From contig NC_030811.1 in assembly GCF_001704415.2 (NCBI RefSeq), forward strand, positions 6,420,501-6,484,500: DNA of 64,000 nt. The letters are read 5' to 3'. This stretch comes from Capra hircus (lineage: Eukaryota; Chordata; Mammalia; Artiodactyla; Bovidae). Positions 1-11,958 of this stretch are shown in pieces (the stretch's first letter is position 1; the number at the start of each line of letters is the position of its first letter). A model generated the notes under the pieces. The model did not search any database and was not told the DNA's origin. It was given only the letters and a program-made list of their open reading frames with translations. A program made the translations under genes and the position numbers.

Positions 1-525
1 CCCAGCTCCTGGTAGACCACCTTTGTACTTTCTGTGTTTATGATTTTGATTCCTGCATGTGCTTCATGTAGGTGGACTCCTACAGTATTTGTCGTTTTGA
101 GACAGGCTTGTTTCACTCAGCAGAGTGTCCTCACGGTTCATCTGCGTTGCAGCGGGTGACAGCGCGTCCTTCTTAAGGATGAGTAATATTCCGCTGCACA
201 GTAGAGAGTGTCTTTTATCACTATGGCCTTGGAGTATATCTTCATATCTTATAAGACCGATCCGTCTTTGCCTTTCTGTTCTAAAATTACCTTAGTAATC
301 TGGGAACTTTTATTATTCCTCATAAATTTTAGAATAAGCTTGAATTCCAAAAAAAGTGCAGTTGGAATTTTATTAGGATTATTAGTATGGTGTGTTGCCA
401 TACTAATAATCGATGGAATTATTTTATGTTAAGTTGTTGCATCCAGGGTGGAATCGATTTTATATTAAGTCGTTGCATCCAACAACAGGGATTATTTCAC
501 TTATTTAGATCATCCATCGCATTCT
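1..525 (-). mobile_element. Ancient L1 remnant (3' UTR and ORF2 part)
   Basis: The T-rich + strand matches the antisense of mammalian L1: 1-200 resembles the 3' end, and 205-400 resembles the ORF2 stretch read as aattttattaggattatta. It continues at 835-1322 after a BovB tail insertion. Decayed, with no open frame. Confidence 0.65.
378..410. repeat. Perfect 13-bp inverted repeat
   Basis: attattagtatgg (378-390) and its exact complement (398-410) separated by 7 bases. It lies in the L1 remnant. A near-exact direct repeat (ttaagt.gttgcatcca) follows at 429-446 and 465-482. Confidence 0.85.
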
Positions 526-748
526 GTTGTTGTTCAGTCCCTAAGTCATGTCTGACTCTTTGTGACACCACGGACTGCAGCACTCCAGGCTTCCCTGTCC
601 TTCACAGTCTCCTGGAGTTCGCTCAGATTCATGTCCATTGAGTAATTGATACCACCCAACCATCTCATCCTCTGCTGCCCGCTTCTCCTTTTGCTTTCAA
701 TCTTTCCCAGCATCAGGGTCTTTTCCAATGAGTCAACTCTTCACATCA
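526..748 (-). mobile_element. BovB LINE 3'-end fragment
   Basis: Complement of the BovB 3' tail, from the terminal gactgaac-type end at 526 to the gagttgactcattgg region near 740. 5' truncated and about 15% diverged, inserted in an L1 remnant. Confidence 0.85.
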
Positions 749-838
749 GGTATTTATCTCACTTAATAGAGTGAGATAGTATAGATAGAAAGTGTAGATA
801 GATAGATAGATAGAAAGTATTTATCTCACTTAATAGAA
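749..838. repeat. GATA microsatellite between two direct repeats
   Basis: A (GATA)n-like core at about 779-818 is flanked by the same 19-20 bases, tatttatctcacttaatag (starting near 751 and 819). Confidence 0.85.
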
Positions 839-1322
839 GGCAAAAATTTCCTACTTTGAGAATGATGTATTTTTTGGTCATATTTAAAGATATTTTATAG
901 CTTTTGTTGTTATTATTAATGTTACCTTATTTTGTTATGTATTGGTATATAGTGGTACCCTATATTTGTTATATATATTCTAGGTGGTTTTTGTGCTGCA
1001 GAGAAAGTGTTACTGACTTTTTAAATTTGATGTTACATCCATCCAATAACTCTTTTCAGTTCTAATACTTTGTTCAAATTTCTGTGTAGTTTATCATACT
1101 GACCACAAATAACAACGCTTGTATTTCTTTCCTTCCAGTTCATACACCTTCATTTCTTTTTCTTGCTTTATAACATTGGCCAGGACCTCTGATTCTTTGT
1201 TACATAATAGCAGTTCTGATAGGCATCTTTATCTTGTTGCCAGTGTTAACAGGAACGTTTCTAAAGCTTTTCCATTAGGTATAAGGTTTGCTGTGGGGTT
1301 TTGATATACAGCCTTTAAAAAT
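835..1322 (-). mobile_element. Ancient L1 ORF2 remnant
   Basis: The + strand is the antisense of an L1 ORF2 stretch (cagttctaatac..., tatttctttccttccagttcata..., tgctgtggggttttgatata). It is the same old insertion as 1-525. Confidence 0.65.
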
Positions 1323-1459
1323 TGAGATGGTTCCATTCAAATTCTGGTTTTCTAAATTACTCTGTGTCTCTGTGCCAGGAAGAGCTCTCCATCCCCATGC
1401 CCCAGCACACATGGTGTAGGCACCCTTCAGCTGTTGGCTCCACATTGCAACGTGGTGAC

Positions 1460-3174
1460 TTAAAGATTTCCAAGAAAATTAATGATACCGAGGGAGCATT
1501 TCATGCAAAGATGGGCACAATAAAGGGAAGAAATGGTATGGACCTAACAAAAGCAGATGATATTAAGAAGACGTGGCAAGAGTACACAGAAGAACTATAC
1601 AGAAAAGATCTTTAACTCAGATAACCACGATGATGTGATCACTCACCTAGAGCCAGACATCCTGTGAAGTCAAGTGGGCCTTAAGAAACATCACTATGAA
1701 CAAAGCTAGTGGAGGTGATGAAATTCCAGTTGAGCTATTTCAAATCCTAAAAGATGATGCTGTTAAAGTGCTGCATTCAATATGCCAGCAAATGTGGAAA
1801 ACTCAGCAGTGGCCACAGGACTGGAAAAGGTCAGTTTTCATTGCAATCCCAAAGAAAGGCAATGCCAAAGAATATTCAAACTACGGCACAATTGCAGTCA
1901 TCTCACATACTAGCAAACTAATACTCAAGATTCTCAAAGCCAGGCTTCAACAGCACGTGAACTATGAACTTCCAGATGTTCAAGCTGGATGTTGAAAAGG
2001 TAGAGGAACCAGAGATCAAATTGCTAACATCCGCTGGATCATCGAAAAAACAAGAGAGTTCCAGAAAAACATCTACTTCTGCTTTATTGACTATGCCAAA
2101 GCCTTTGATTGTGTGGATCACAACAAACCACGGAAAAGCCTTCAAGGGATGGGAATACCAGACCACCTTACCTGCCTCCTGAGAAATCTGTATGCAGGTC
2201 AAGAAGCAACAGTTAGAACTGGACATGGAACAACAGAATGGTTCCAAATTAGGAAAGGAGTACGTCAAGGTTGTAAATTTTCACCCTGCTTATTTAACTT
2301 CTATGCAGAATATATCATGCAAAATGCCAGGCTGGTTGAAGCACAAGCTGAAATCAAGATTGCCAGGAGAAATAGCAATAACCTCAGATATGCAGATGAC
2401 ACCCCCTTTATGGCAGGCAGAAAGCAAAGAAGAACTGAAGAGTCTCTTGATGAAAGTGAAAGCGGAGAGTGAAAAAGTTGACTTAAAGCTCAACATTCAG
2501 AAAACTAAGGTCATGGCATCTGGTCCCATCACTTCATGGCAAATAGATGGGAAACAATGGAAACAGTGAGAGACTTTACTTTTTTAGGCTCCAAAATCAC
2601 TGCAGATGGTGAATGGTGACTGCAGCCATGAAATTAAAAGACACTTGCTCCTTGGAAGAAAAGCTATCACCAACCTAAACAGCACATTAAAAAACAGAGA
2701 CATTACTTTGCTGACAAAGTCCGTCTAGTCAAAGCTATGGTTTTTCCAGTGGTCATGTATGGATGTGAGAGTTGCACTATAAAGAAGGCTGAGTGCTGAA
2801 GAATTGATGCTTTTGAAATGTGGTGTTGGAGAAGACTCTTGAGAGTCCCTTGGACTGCAAGGAGATCCAACCAGGCCACCCTAAAGGAAACCAATCCTGA
2901 ATATTCATTGGAAGGACTGAGGCTGAAACTGAAACTCTAATACTTTGGCCACCTGATGCAAAGAACTGACTCATTGGAAAAGACCCTGATGCTGGGAAAG
3001 ATTGAAGGTGGGAGGAGAAGGGGATGACAGAGGATGAGATGGTTGGATGGCATCACTGACTTGATGGATGTGAGTTTGAGCAAGCCCTGGGAATTGGTGA
3101 TGGACAGGGAGGCCTGGTGTGCTGCAGCCCATGGGGTCGCAAAGAGTCGGACATGACTGAGGGACTGAACTGAA
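1460..3174 (+). mobile_element. BovB LINE, 5'-truncated, decayed RT region to 3' end
   Basis: Colinear with the near-full-length copy at 38072-41978 from about element base 40240 onward. Reverse transcriptase motifs (PVELFQILKDDAVKVLHS, the FxDYAKAFDCVDHNK region, RYADDT) are spread over three frames because of several small indels and stops. Ends at the typical gactgaactgaa tail. About 1.7 kb, non-functional. Confidence 0.92.
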
Positions 3175-3344
3175 GTCACATCAAACATATATGGGAAGTG
3201 CCTGCTCATGGAACACATTCTCTGTCACTATCCTGCAGGGACACACTGGTGCCCAGGTGGAGACAAAGACACCTTCCTACTATGGACATACATCACCTGG
3301 GTCACACCTGTGGGTCACAGTGTCCAGATGGGAGGTGGTGAGGA

Positions 3345-3560
3345 GGGGGGACACTGAGAGTGAATCAGATTGTCTTGGGTTCAATCTTTGACCTGCCAGT
3401 TACTAGCTCTGTGACTGTGGCAAATTATTTAACATCTCTAAGCCTCAGTTTCGTCACTTGCAAAATAGAGAAAATAAGTACCTACTTCCCAGGGTAGCTA
3501 CTTGGTAGGCTGTTAAATAAAATAATCCACAAAAGCATCTGGCGGAGAGTAGTAACTGTC
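3345..3560 (+). mobile_element. MIR SINE
   Basis: Contains the MIR core, including gggttcaatc, gtgactgtggcaaattattt, cctcagttt and a run like aaaatagagaaaataa. An old element shared by all mammals. Confidence 0.85.
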
Positions 3561-4928
3561 AGTTACTGTATCAGGAACTGTGAAAGGAATATCATTAACA
3601 CACTAAAAGTATCTTCACAGGACTTTTGGTGATATGCAAAGGGCTCTTCATAAAAGGTGAAGTGAAAGCTGAAATTTCACAGACTAAGTCAACCTGTGTT
3701 AAAAATGTTTTAAAATCTGCATGAGTAAAAGACTGAAATGGATCAAAACGAAGCATTGCAGGTGATTTTTCACGATCTCCTTTCTATCTGTTTTCAAAGT
3801 TTTCTCCAGTGAGCACGTGATTACTTTGATCATCTTTAAAACATGTTTTATGGAAATAGAAAACTCAGTGTGATTTAGCTGTGACAAGGCTGCCAAGAAA
3901 GCTGGTGCTGTCTTTGGCTGTCTCTGGAGAAGTCCAGCACTCGGAGCTGGAGTAGCGGCCTGGCCACGCTTGGCAGAAGCAGGCTAGACTAGAGTTTTGT
4001 TTAGCCCTGGGCATAGGTAACCATGGGGACCTTAAATGTCATAGTGGAACAAAAACGCTGTAAGTGTGCGAGGGCCTCAGAGTCTGGAGGAAAACAGGGC
4101 TGGCAAAGCAGGCAGGGAGTGAAGGCTGATTGGCAGAAGCAGAGAAGACCCCAGCCCGGGGTGGGGGTGGAGAGATGGTTCGGGGAGGGGGGGGAGGAAG
4201 AGAGGAAGACCCAGAGAGGGTGGGGGAGGGCTAGGGGCGGGCTGGGGGAGGAGGGCACAGCAGGAAGAGAGGGAGCATCAGCTGGGGAGGGGGCTTCTGC
4301 TGGGGGCCATCTGACTTGGAGCCGCCATCGCCTTCATTTCCCCAGGCGTCTGGCACATTCTTCCAGGCACTGCCCTTTTCTACCCGAGTTGTGAGGTTGA
4401 GAGTGGCCACAGATTTCTTTCCCATCCTGCCCACCGCCTCAAGGTCCATGGACCCCAGCCGGAAGGTGTCCCTCTCCAGAGTTTGTAAACTGACCCCAGG
4501 GACAGCGCCATCCCTCCCCCATCATTGCGGGGGGCCATGACCCTTGCATGTGGCGAGCCCCCTGGGGGAGGATGGACTCCCTGCAGAGGCTCAGGCACGA
4601 GACCCAGACGTCGGTCTCTGGTGGCGGTCCAGTCCTGGGTCTCAGCCGGTCTGTCCTCCTCCAGGGCTTGGTCCTTGAACTGGCCTTCCCCGGGAGTGAC
4701 GCCCGGCTGGCTTTTCAGAGCCTGTCCCTTCTTCCTCAACCTTGTTCAGGCTGGGTTTTTTCTATCACTTGCAGCCTGAAAGGTCCTGAGGAATTCAGAA
4801 GGACAGATACGAGTGGCTATGAGGAGCGGAAGCGGGAGGCTCTGTGGTGGCAGGTGAAGGACACTGTGGACAATGTGTCCCGAGAGGCCAGGCTCTGCCT
4901 GCCAGCCGGGGCACACCAGCTCTCAGGG
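3561..4928. other. Unique sequence, no gene found
   Basis: Contains a purine-rich GA/GGGGAGG stretch at about 4160-4290 and a GC-rich segment to 4930. Short open frames on both strands overlap each other and show no recognisable domain or splice pattern. Confidence 0.6.
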
Positions 4929-5322
4929 TCTCAGTTCAGTTCAGTTCAGTTGCTCAGTTGTGTCTGACTCTTCGCGACCCCATGGACTGCAGCACGCCAT
5001 GCCTCCCCGTCCATCACCAACTCCTGGACTTTACTCAAATGCATGTCCATTGAGTTGGTGATGCCATCCAGCCATCTCATCCTCTGTCGTCCCTCCAGCT
5101 TTCAGTTGTTCCCAGCATCAGGGTCTTTTCAAATGAGTCAGCTCTTTGCATGAGGTGGCCAAAGTACTGGAGTTTCAGCTTCAGCCTCAGTCCTTCCAAT
5201 GAACACCCAGGACTGATCTCCTTTAGGATGGACTGGCTGGATCTCCTTGCAGTCCAAGGGACTCTCAAGAATCTTCTCCAACACCACACTTCAAGAGCAT
5301 CAATTGTTCGGCACTCAGCTTC
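4929..5322 (-). mobile_element. BovB LINE 3' fragment
   Basis: Begins with the (cagtt)n complement of the BovB terminal pentamer repeat and runs to the gcatcaattgttcgg region, about 390 bp. The remaining coding stretch (the FGHLM...WTARRS part of the ORF2 C-terminus) is broken. Confidence 0.92.
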
Positions 5323-5402
5323 TGTGTCTGTCTCTGTGTCTCTCTGTTTCTCTGTTTATCTCTGTCTCTCGCTCTCTCTCTGTCTTTCTCCCTCTGGTTC
5401 TC
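5323..5402. repeat. TCTG/TCTC-rich microsatellite
   Basis: Imperfect (TCTG/TCTC)n pyrimidine tract directly at the truncated 5' edge of the BovB fragment. Confidence 0.85.
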
Positions 5403-5439
5403 ATTTTCTCAGCCTCTGTATCTAAATTTGGCCCCTCTT

Positions 5440-5571
5440 TCCAAGGTTCCTTGTTTGATCCCTGGGTTGGGAAGATCCCTTGGGGAAGGGAATGACAACC
5501 CACTCCAGTATTCTTGCCTGGAGAATTCCATGAACAGAGGGCCTGGTGGGCTATAGGGAACCATCAGCACT
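5440..5571 (+). mobile_element. Bov-tA SINE, truncated at both ends
   Basis: Carries the ggttgggaagatccc...cactccagtattcttgcctgg core, but lacks the tRNA head and the final tail. Confidence 0.9.
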
Positions 5572-6130
5572 ACTAAGCTTCCTCCGCACTCCCTCCGTGA
5601 GCCTTCCCCAGGCTCCTCTCCCGCTCCTTAGCTACTGGTGCCTGTGTCTGTCTACCCCTCCCAGCTGGGTTTTCTCCTTCCGGGGGTCCATGCTCTGTGC
5701 GCGCCCTTGGGCCAACCTCTTCCTTCCCATTCGTCCCCAGCAGGCCCCTCTGCCCTCGGGACTGTCTCAGGGTCCTGGCACACCCCTGCCCCCAGGCTGG
5801 AAGTCCCTAGGGCTCCTCGCTTTCCTTCCTTTTCTACATCCCGTCAACACGCCTGGCTCTTCCGGGATTGTTCTGGAATCTACCTCTCGTTCTAACGCCC
5901 CACCCCCCTGATTTGGCATCTTTGGTCTCTGGCACGAATACTTGCAGCATAAATGGTCTCTCTGCCTCCCCGTTCATTCCTCTCAAGCCCCGCTCCTGGC
6001 TGTTGTTGTGTGCCATCATAGATCCCATCCCCCCACCCTGCAGAGAACCCCGAGTAAAGCTTAGTAAATCCCAAGGGCTCCCTGAGCCTTAGATGGCAAC
6101 TCACGCCTTCTGCTCCTACTTCAGTCACAG
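5572..6130. other. Unique GC-rich sequence, no gene found
   Basis: Overlapping proline-rich frames of up to 121 codons on the + strand (from 5546) begin inside the preceding SINE and show no domain, so I read them as chance. Confidence 0.6.
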
Positions 6131-6346
6131 GGGAGCTTCCCTGGTGGCTCAGATGGTAAAGAATCTGCCTGCAATGCGGGAGACCCAGGTTTGATCCCCG
6201 GGTCGGGAAGATCCCCTGGAGAAGGAAATGGCAACCCACTCCAGTATTCTTGCCTGGAGAGTCCCATGGACAGAGGAGCCTGGTGGGCTACAGTCCATGG
6301 GGTCCCAAAGAATTGGACACGACTGAGGGACTGACACTTTCACTTT
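6131..6346 (+). mobile_element. Bov-tA SINE, full length
   Basis: The tRNA-derived head (cttccctggtggctcagatgg) with A/B-box-like segments, core and gactgaggg...ctttcactttc tail are all present, with little divergence. Confidence 0.95.
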
Positions 6347-6949
6347 CTGGGCACAGGGGACCCTGCAGTTGCCAGCGACGTTTCTCTTCTCTGGGCTTTG
6401 CCTCAAGCGGCCACCCTGCCCAAATCCTTCCCTCCCTGCCTGGGCCACTCAAACCCTGGTCTCTGCCAGACCTACACCATCCCAGCGGCACTCCTGCCAC
6501 ACCCCAGCCCCCCGGGAGGCGGGGGGAGTCTCTGCAGTCCTGTCACAGTTTCCAGTTGTTTCCGTAGAGATGGGCGCTTCTCGCTAAGCTCAGGCGCATC
6601 AGGGGCGGGGCCTCTGCATCCCATCTCTGAAGTGTGGTCCAGGAGTGTGGAGAAGAGGGAGTATAAGGATGAACAGGGTGGCTGTGTGCGGAGCAGGGCA
6701 CCTGGGATGGCTTCCCGGTTCTTGGCTTAGGTGGGGACTGGAGGATGGAGCCCTGGAGCCGGGAGAGCAGGAGGAAGAGCGGGTGGATGGGGACTGGGAT
6801 GGGCGGTGCTGAGCTGGCTTGGGTTCCTGCAGGACGTTTAGGTAGATGTGCAGATCCTGGGGTTTAGGAGAAGAATATGGACATGGGACACATGTGTGGA
6901 AGTCCTATCAATAAAGGGCAGGCAGGATGGGAGGTGGGCTTAGGGGCCG
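6347..6949. other. Unique sequence, no gene found
   Basis: A short frame at 6398-6730 overlaps two others and has no recognisable features. Nothing else is seen. Confidence 0.55.
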
Positions 6950-7053
6950 AATGGACACATGTATATGTATGGCTGAGCCCCTTTGCTCTCCACCTGAAAC
7001 TATCATAACACTCTTAAGTGGTTATACCCCAATACAAAATAAAAAGTTAAAAA
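6950..7053 (+). mobile_element. L1 3'-end fragment
   Basis: The sequence atgtatggctgagcccctttgct, the gaaactatcataacact stretch and an A-rich tail (caatacaaaataaaaag) match the ruminant L1 3' UTR end. Confidence 0.6.
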
Positions 7054-9099
7054 GAGGGCAGGCAATGAAGGAGTCCTCAATGTCCTGATTTCCGGGGGTT
7101 GGGAAATATGCTGTGTTGGCATAAAGGAATTTTTAGCATCCTATGTTGGTATTTGGCTGAGGGTGCTAGCTGCTTTCAGCTCCCCTTTCTTACATTTTCT
7201 TTCTTTCTTTTTTTTTTTTTTTCCAAACAGAGCCATGAAATTATTTAGGGATAGCAATGCTGAGGTACAGAACTCCAGTCTCCAGCCTCCCTTCTGCCTG
7301 ATGAATTGTAAGTATAACTATATGCTGTCTTTGAATTCTGGGAAAGTTCCTTAGAGCAGCGGGACATCTCCCTTCCTCTATCCTATGGCATAGTACTCAG
7401 ACGTGATGGCTGGAGCTCTAGCAGTCACTTTGGAGTAGGAGGCTGAGGGCCGTATCCTAGATGGCTGCTTTGAAGACGAAGGAGGCTGCACTGTGGATGC
7501 ACACCATTGTGGAGCTCTTATACCAGCCCAGGACACTTTTCATACAGAAACAAATAAAACTTCTCTCTTGCCAAAGTCGCCACTTTACTGTTGTGTTAAA
7601 TTTGGCTGAACTTAGTCCAAATGAAAACATTATTGGTCAAGTGATAGCCTTGCACCTGTGCACATTTCCAATCGCAGCGAGGTCAGCAGTGTGCACCAGG
7701 CCGCCGGTGGGAGCTGACCGCTGAGGTGTCCTGCGCCACCTGGTGGACACACAGCAGACAGCCCGTCTTTCAACAAAGCACAGCACTAAGCTGCTTAAGC
7801 CGGGGTGCTTTCCTGGGCTGGCTGTCTTTTCCCAGCGGTCTGCACCCCAACTTGCTAACTTGACCTCAACCGCAAGACAGCGACTGAACGTCAGTGGACT
7901 TCCAGGACTTTCCAGCTGCACTGAGCTTCTTGGCTCAGGTGCGTGCTCAGAACTTACCAGGGCTGTTTCCAGCTACCCCACAGGGTGCTCCCCACCCCCA
8001 GGCTGAGAACCTCGATGCTAAATAAAGGGTTCCATGTGACCTCTCCTTCTGCAGACTCTGGTCTCAGAGCAATACTTAAAGGAGAAGAAGCAGGAGGCAG
8101 ATGACTCACCGCCTTTCTGAGCAGGAAATGAATGTCAAGGGAGCCTAACCTTGCAGCCGCCTGAACAAATGGATCTGTGGTCCATGCAGCTGCCGGCGAA
8201 GTGGGCTGCTGCTGTGGGTGAACTGATTATCCTTCCTTCTGCTGACCGCTGCTACGAGCCCCAGTGGCCAGCTCTGTCCAGAGTAGAGTTCAAATTGCAG
8301 AAACCAGTCTTGGAGGTTTAGAAATACTAGAGGTTAGGTGGAAAGACCCCTGGCACCCGGGCAGACCAGTTCACACCCTATCTGGTCATGGAGTATCTTT
8401 TGGTTAATCCAGGGCCCACTTTCCCTGTCTAGCAGCACTTGGAACAGGAGGTGGCTGGGACCCCACTGTGTCCCTGCCATGGCCTCTGTAAATAAGCGTG
8501 GCCTGTGTTGCTAAAGCCTGATGCAGGAGGCTTTGGGGAGAAGCACAGACGCCAAGAACAGGAAGGTGCCTTTGCCAGCTTCACCGGGAGCAGGGATGAG
8601 ACGCCTGCCGTGCGGGGACGTCAGTGTCACCTGGGAAGGGATGGGCTTCAGCAGATTGATGCAGGTCCTTGGTTTTTCTGGGGTTGAGGAGGGGACTATG
8701 AGGCTGGGGTGTGGGAATGGGCGGGGAGGGAAGAGAGTCAGAGGGCAGACAGAGCAGCCCCAGCATCAAGGGCTGTGGGGCAGTGAGTATGGAGGGGATA
8801 AGGCTGGAAGAGGAAATGAGACCTAAGGGGGTTGTGAAGAGCACTTCCATCCCCGAAGTTGCGCCTCTAAGTCACAGCCTAGAAGCTGAGAGTCAGGGTT
8901 TATTTGGTGGGAAGTTCTAGAACTTCAAGCCCGGGAGATAGTATCTTCAAGTAACCAGGAGAAAACTGTTCCGAGCAGATGGGGGCCGGGGAGAGGAGTC
9001 AGGTTATATAGAAGTTTGTGACAAGGGGCAGGTAGTCTGAACATCAAAATATTATTGTTAATTAAGGAACACTAGACATCTCACATTAAGGAATTTAGT
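7054..9099. other. Unique sequence, no gene found
   Basis: Includes a poly-T run at 7203-7222. Frames up to 101 codons (for example 8521-8826) lack domain features and have overlapping partners on the other strand. Confidence 0.55.
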
Positions 9100-9296
9100 G
9101 TTTTTCTGCTAAAGAATCCGCCTGCAATGCAGCAGACCCTGGTTCGATTCCTGGGTTAGAAAGATCCCCTGGAGAAGGGATAGGCTACCCACTCCAGTAT
9201 TCTTGCTTGGAGAATCCCCATAGACAGAGAAGCCTGGCTGGCTACAGTCCACGGGTTTGCAAAGAGTCAGACACGACTGAGCGGCTAAGCACACTA
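9100..9296 (+). mobile_element. Bov-tA SINE, head truncated
   Basis: Starts inside the tRNA-derived part (ctaaagaatccgcctgcaatg) and ends at cagacacgactgagcggctaagca. Confidence 0.92.
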
Positions 9297-9410
9297 TGTG
9301 TGGGAAGATGCTAGAGTCTGGGCTCACTGAAATCATCCTTTCACATGCATCACCACTATCTGGGGCCAGCATCCTGCAGTTTGATTTTTCACTGCCTTAG
9401 TTTCCTTGCT

Positions 9411-9583
9411 GGAGGAGAAGGGGATGACAGACGATGAGATGGTTGGACGGCATCACCGATTCAATGGACATGCGTTTGAGCCAGATCCGGGAGTTGGTGA
9501 TGGACAGGGAAGCCTGGTGTGCTGCAGTCCATGGGGTTGCAAACAGTTGGGCACGACTGAGTGACTGAACTGAACTGAACTAG
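9411..9583 (+). mobile_element. BovB LINE 3' tail
   Basis: The last ~170 bp of BovB (ggaggagaaggggatgacag to tgactgaactgaactgaact), ending in three terminal pentamers. Confidence 0.93.
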
Positions 9584-10611
9584 TTCCTTGCTCCCCGTAG
9601 GGAGTGGTGGCAGCTCAGTGGCTGCCAGATAGCAGGCATTCTTCTTCAAGGGCTCAAAAATTCACCTTTGGAGGGTGGGAATCTCTGATGGCTGTGCCTC
9701 CTTGTTTATTGATATGGCAGGAAATCCGCTGGCTCACCTGCCCCTCAGGCTGCAAGGAAGGAATAAGTGTCAAGCTGTCTTCTGGCGGAGGAAGCTGAGT
9801 CCCAAGGGGGTGTGAGTTGCAAAAACCTGCCTGGTGCAGACGACCGGAAGGTCCTGCTTTACAGTTCTTCATCGTTCTTATACTTGAAATGGTCAAAATA
9901 AGAAAATTCTTAAAGAAATTCTACGTCTGTGGGCTCTGCTTTGAGATGGGGGCTCCTCTGTGTGGACCGGGGGTGGTCCCCATATTGCCCGTATCCTGCC
10001 GCTCCTTCCTGAGAAGCTCTCTCTGCTCCCACCACCCCTGGGGCCACCTTAACCTGCCACCCACCCCTGGAAAGTCTCTCCAAGCAACAAGTTACTGTTT
10101 CGCTAAATGTTCTGGCTTCCTCGTTTTGGCTTCCTCGTCTTCATTATGTAAAACAGCCTCACTCAGTGCTTTCTATTTACATCTCCACCTGGCAGCGGAT
10201 GAGACACAAACAAAACAACAATCTGCTTTACATGGGGAGGAAGTGGGCGGGTCTGGAGGGAGGGCGACCGGGTTCTCTCCCCTTGCTGCTCCGGGTGGAG
10301 CTTCTGGGGGCAAGTGTAAAGAAGGTTCCGGGTGGGGCGGATGTCCCATCCCTTTTAGACGCTGGTCACCTTCTCCTTCTGCTGTGGGTCCACCTGCAGC
10401 TGTGCCAAGCCTGGCGTGGGGGAGCCTGCCAGCAATTCTTCCAGCAGAGCAAGGCCTTTGGCCTCATCCTGGGGGGAAATGCATGGGACCAGGCGCCCCA
10501 CCCGGGGATCCGAGCCTCCGGCAGGTACCCATCAGAAGCAGGAAGGTGTGTATGACAAGGGTCTCCCTCCTGGCGACATCCCCACTCCCCCAACCCAAAT
10601 CACACATATAT
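9584..10611. other. Unique sequence with a long but unsupported open frame
   Basis: A 271-codon + strand frame (9817-10632) spans this stretch. Its composition is low-complexity Pro/Ser/Gly, it ends inside a BovB tail, and it shows no domain. I see no gene. Confidence 0.5.
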
Positions 10612-10836
10612 TCCCAGTTCAGTTCAGTTTAATCGTTCAGCACTGTCAGACTCTTTGCGACCCCATGGACTGCAGCACACCTCCCTGTCCATCACCAGCT
10701 CCCAGAGTTTACTCAAACTCATGTCCATTGCATCGGTGATGCCATCCAGCCATCTCATCCTCTGTCGTCCCCTTCTCCTCCTGCTTCAGTCTTTCCCAGC
10801 ATCGGGGTCTTTTTCAATGAGTCAGTTCTTCGCAAC
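10612..10836 (-). mobile_element. BovB LINE 3' fragment
   Basis: Complement of the BovB tail from the (cagtt)n end to the agaactgactcattg region. Confidence 0.92.
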
Positions 10837-11380
10837 CACCTCTTATATTCTGGGGCCTGTCTGGGGCCGCAGATTGCAGGGCACACCCATGACCCAGGTG
10901 GTGCAGCCCGCCCACCCCAGGGATGCTCTCCTAGAGATTAGCCCTGTGCATGTGACTTTGGGTCAGACCACCCTGGCATTCCGGTCTGAGTACCACCGGC
11001 CTTGTTTCCTGGGGCCAACGAGGCAGGAGCCAATTTCCTGAACCATCTGAGTCAGAAGGGGCGAGAAGTGGAAAGGGAGGCCTGCGTTCGCTGCCTTTCT
11101 TCCTGCTGAGCAGGTCCTGGGACTCTCCCTCACCCTCCCTCCTGTCTGTCTCTCTGGGGACAGGCCCTGTGGCTGTGTCTCCCACCCTGCTAGGAAGTGG
11201 GGGCGGGTCACCCCCAACCTTCTCCATCTGTGGACAGACGCCCCCCAGGGTCCAACTTCTAGGGGTGAGCCTGCCCTGCCCTCCCTCTTTCCCCCACTCC
11301 TGGGCTGGATTCCCGTAATAGCTGTGTCTGGAATGCCCACCCAGCTGTTTCTCCATCTTCCTCTTTTTAAAAAATATTTA
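10837..11380. other. Unique sequence, no gene found
   Basis: Minus-strand frames of 141 and 125 codons overlap in different phases and show no recognisable domain. Confidence 0.5.
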
Positions 11381-11387
11381 TGTATTT

Positions 11388-11606
11388 ATTAGGGATCCCC
11401 TGGTGGCTCAGACAGTAAAGAGTCTGCCCACAATGTGGGAGACCCGAGTTCAATCCCTGGGTCGGGAATATCCCCTGGAGAAGGAAATGGCAACCCACTT
11501 CAGTATTCTTGCCTGGAAAATCCCATGGATGGAGGAGCCTGGTGGGCTACAGTCCATAGAGTCGCAAAGAGTTGGACACGACTGAGTGACTTCCCTTTCA
11601 CTATCT
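11388..11606 (+). mobile_element. Bov-tA SINE, full length
   Basis: Head, core and tail complete. The flanks share an A/T-rich direct repeat (atgtatttatt before the element and again near 11609), so it landed at the very start of the CHR-type element that follows. Confidence 0.93.
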
Positions 11607-11958
11607 TTCATGTATTTATTTGGCTGTGTCAGCTCTTAGTTGCATCTTAGTGATCTTCCCTTGTGGCACACAGTTCCCCAACCAGGGACTGAAGCCGAGT
11701 CCCCTGGAGGGCTTCCCTGGTGGCTCAGATGGTAAAGAGACCGGCTACAATGCAAGAGACCCTGGATCAGGAAGATTCCTTGGAGGAGGGAATGGCTACC
11801 TACTCCAGTATTCTTGCCTGGAGAATTCCATGGACAGAGAAGCCTAGGGGGCTATAGTCCATGCGATTGCAAAGAGTCGGACACGACTGAGCATTAACAC
11901 TTTCTCCTGCATTGCAAGGTAGAGTCTTAACTGCGGACCCACAGGGAAACCCCCTTCC
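11607..11958 (-). mobile_element. CHR-type tRNA SINE split by a Bov-tA
   Basis: The left part (tatttatttggctgtgtcagctcttagttgca...gggactgaagccgag) and the right part (ctgcattgcaaggtagagtcttaactg...acccacagggaaac) form one CHR-type element, interrupted at about 11707-11906. Confidence 0.82.
11708..11906 (+). mobile_element. Bov-tA SINE inserted in a CHR-type SINE
   Basis: Complete element from ggcttccctggtggctcagatgg to acgactgagcattaacactttc. The CHR sequence resumes directly after it. Confidence 0.93.

Noticed and set aside
4160..4290. Purine-rich GGGGAGG tract as a possible promoter or triplex element
   Set aside because: No mirror symmetry, CpG content or nearby gene start; ordinary low-complexity sequence.
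5323..5402. Ser/Val-periodic protein frames
   Set aside because: Translation of a TCTG/TCTC microsatellite.
6131..6346. tRNA-like head with A/B-box segments
   Set aside because: Part of a Bov-tA SINE, not a functional tRNA gene; the same holds for all other SINE heads here.
9817..10632. 271-codon open frame on the + strand
   Set aside because: Low-complexity composition, no domain, overlapping frames on both strands, and its end lies in a BovB tail.
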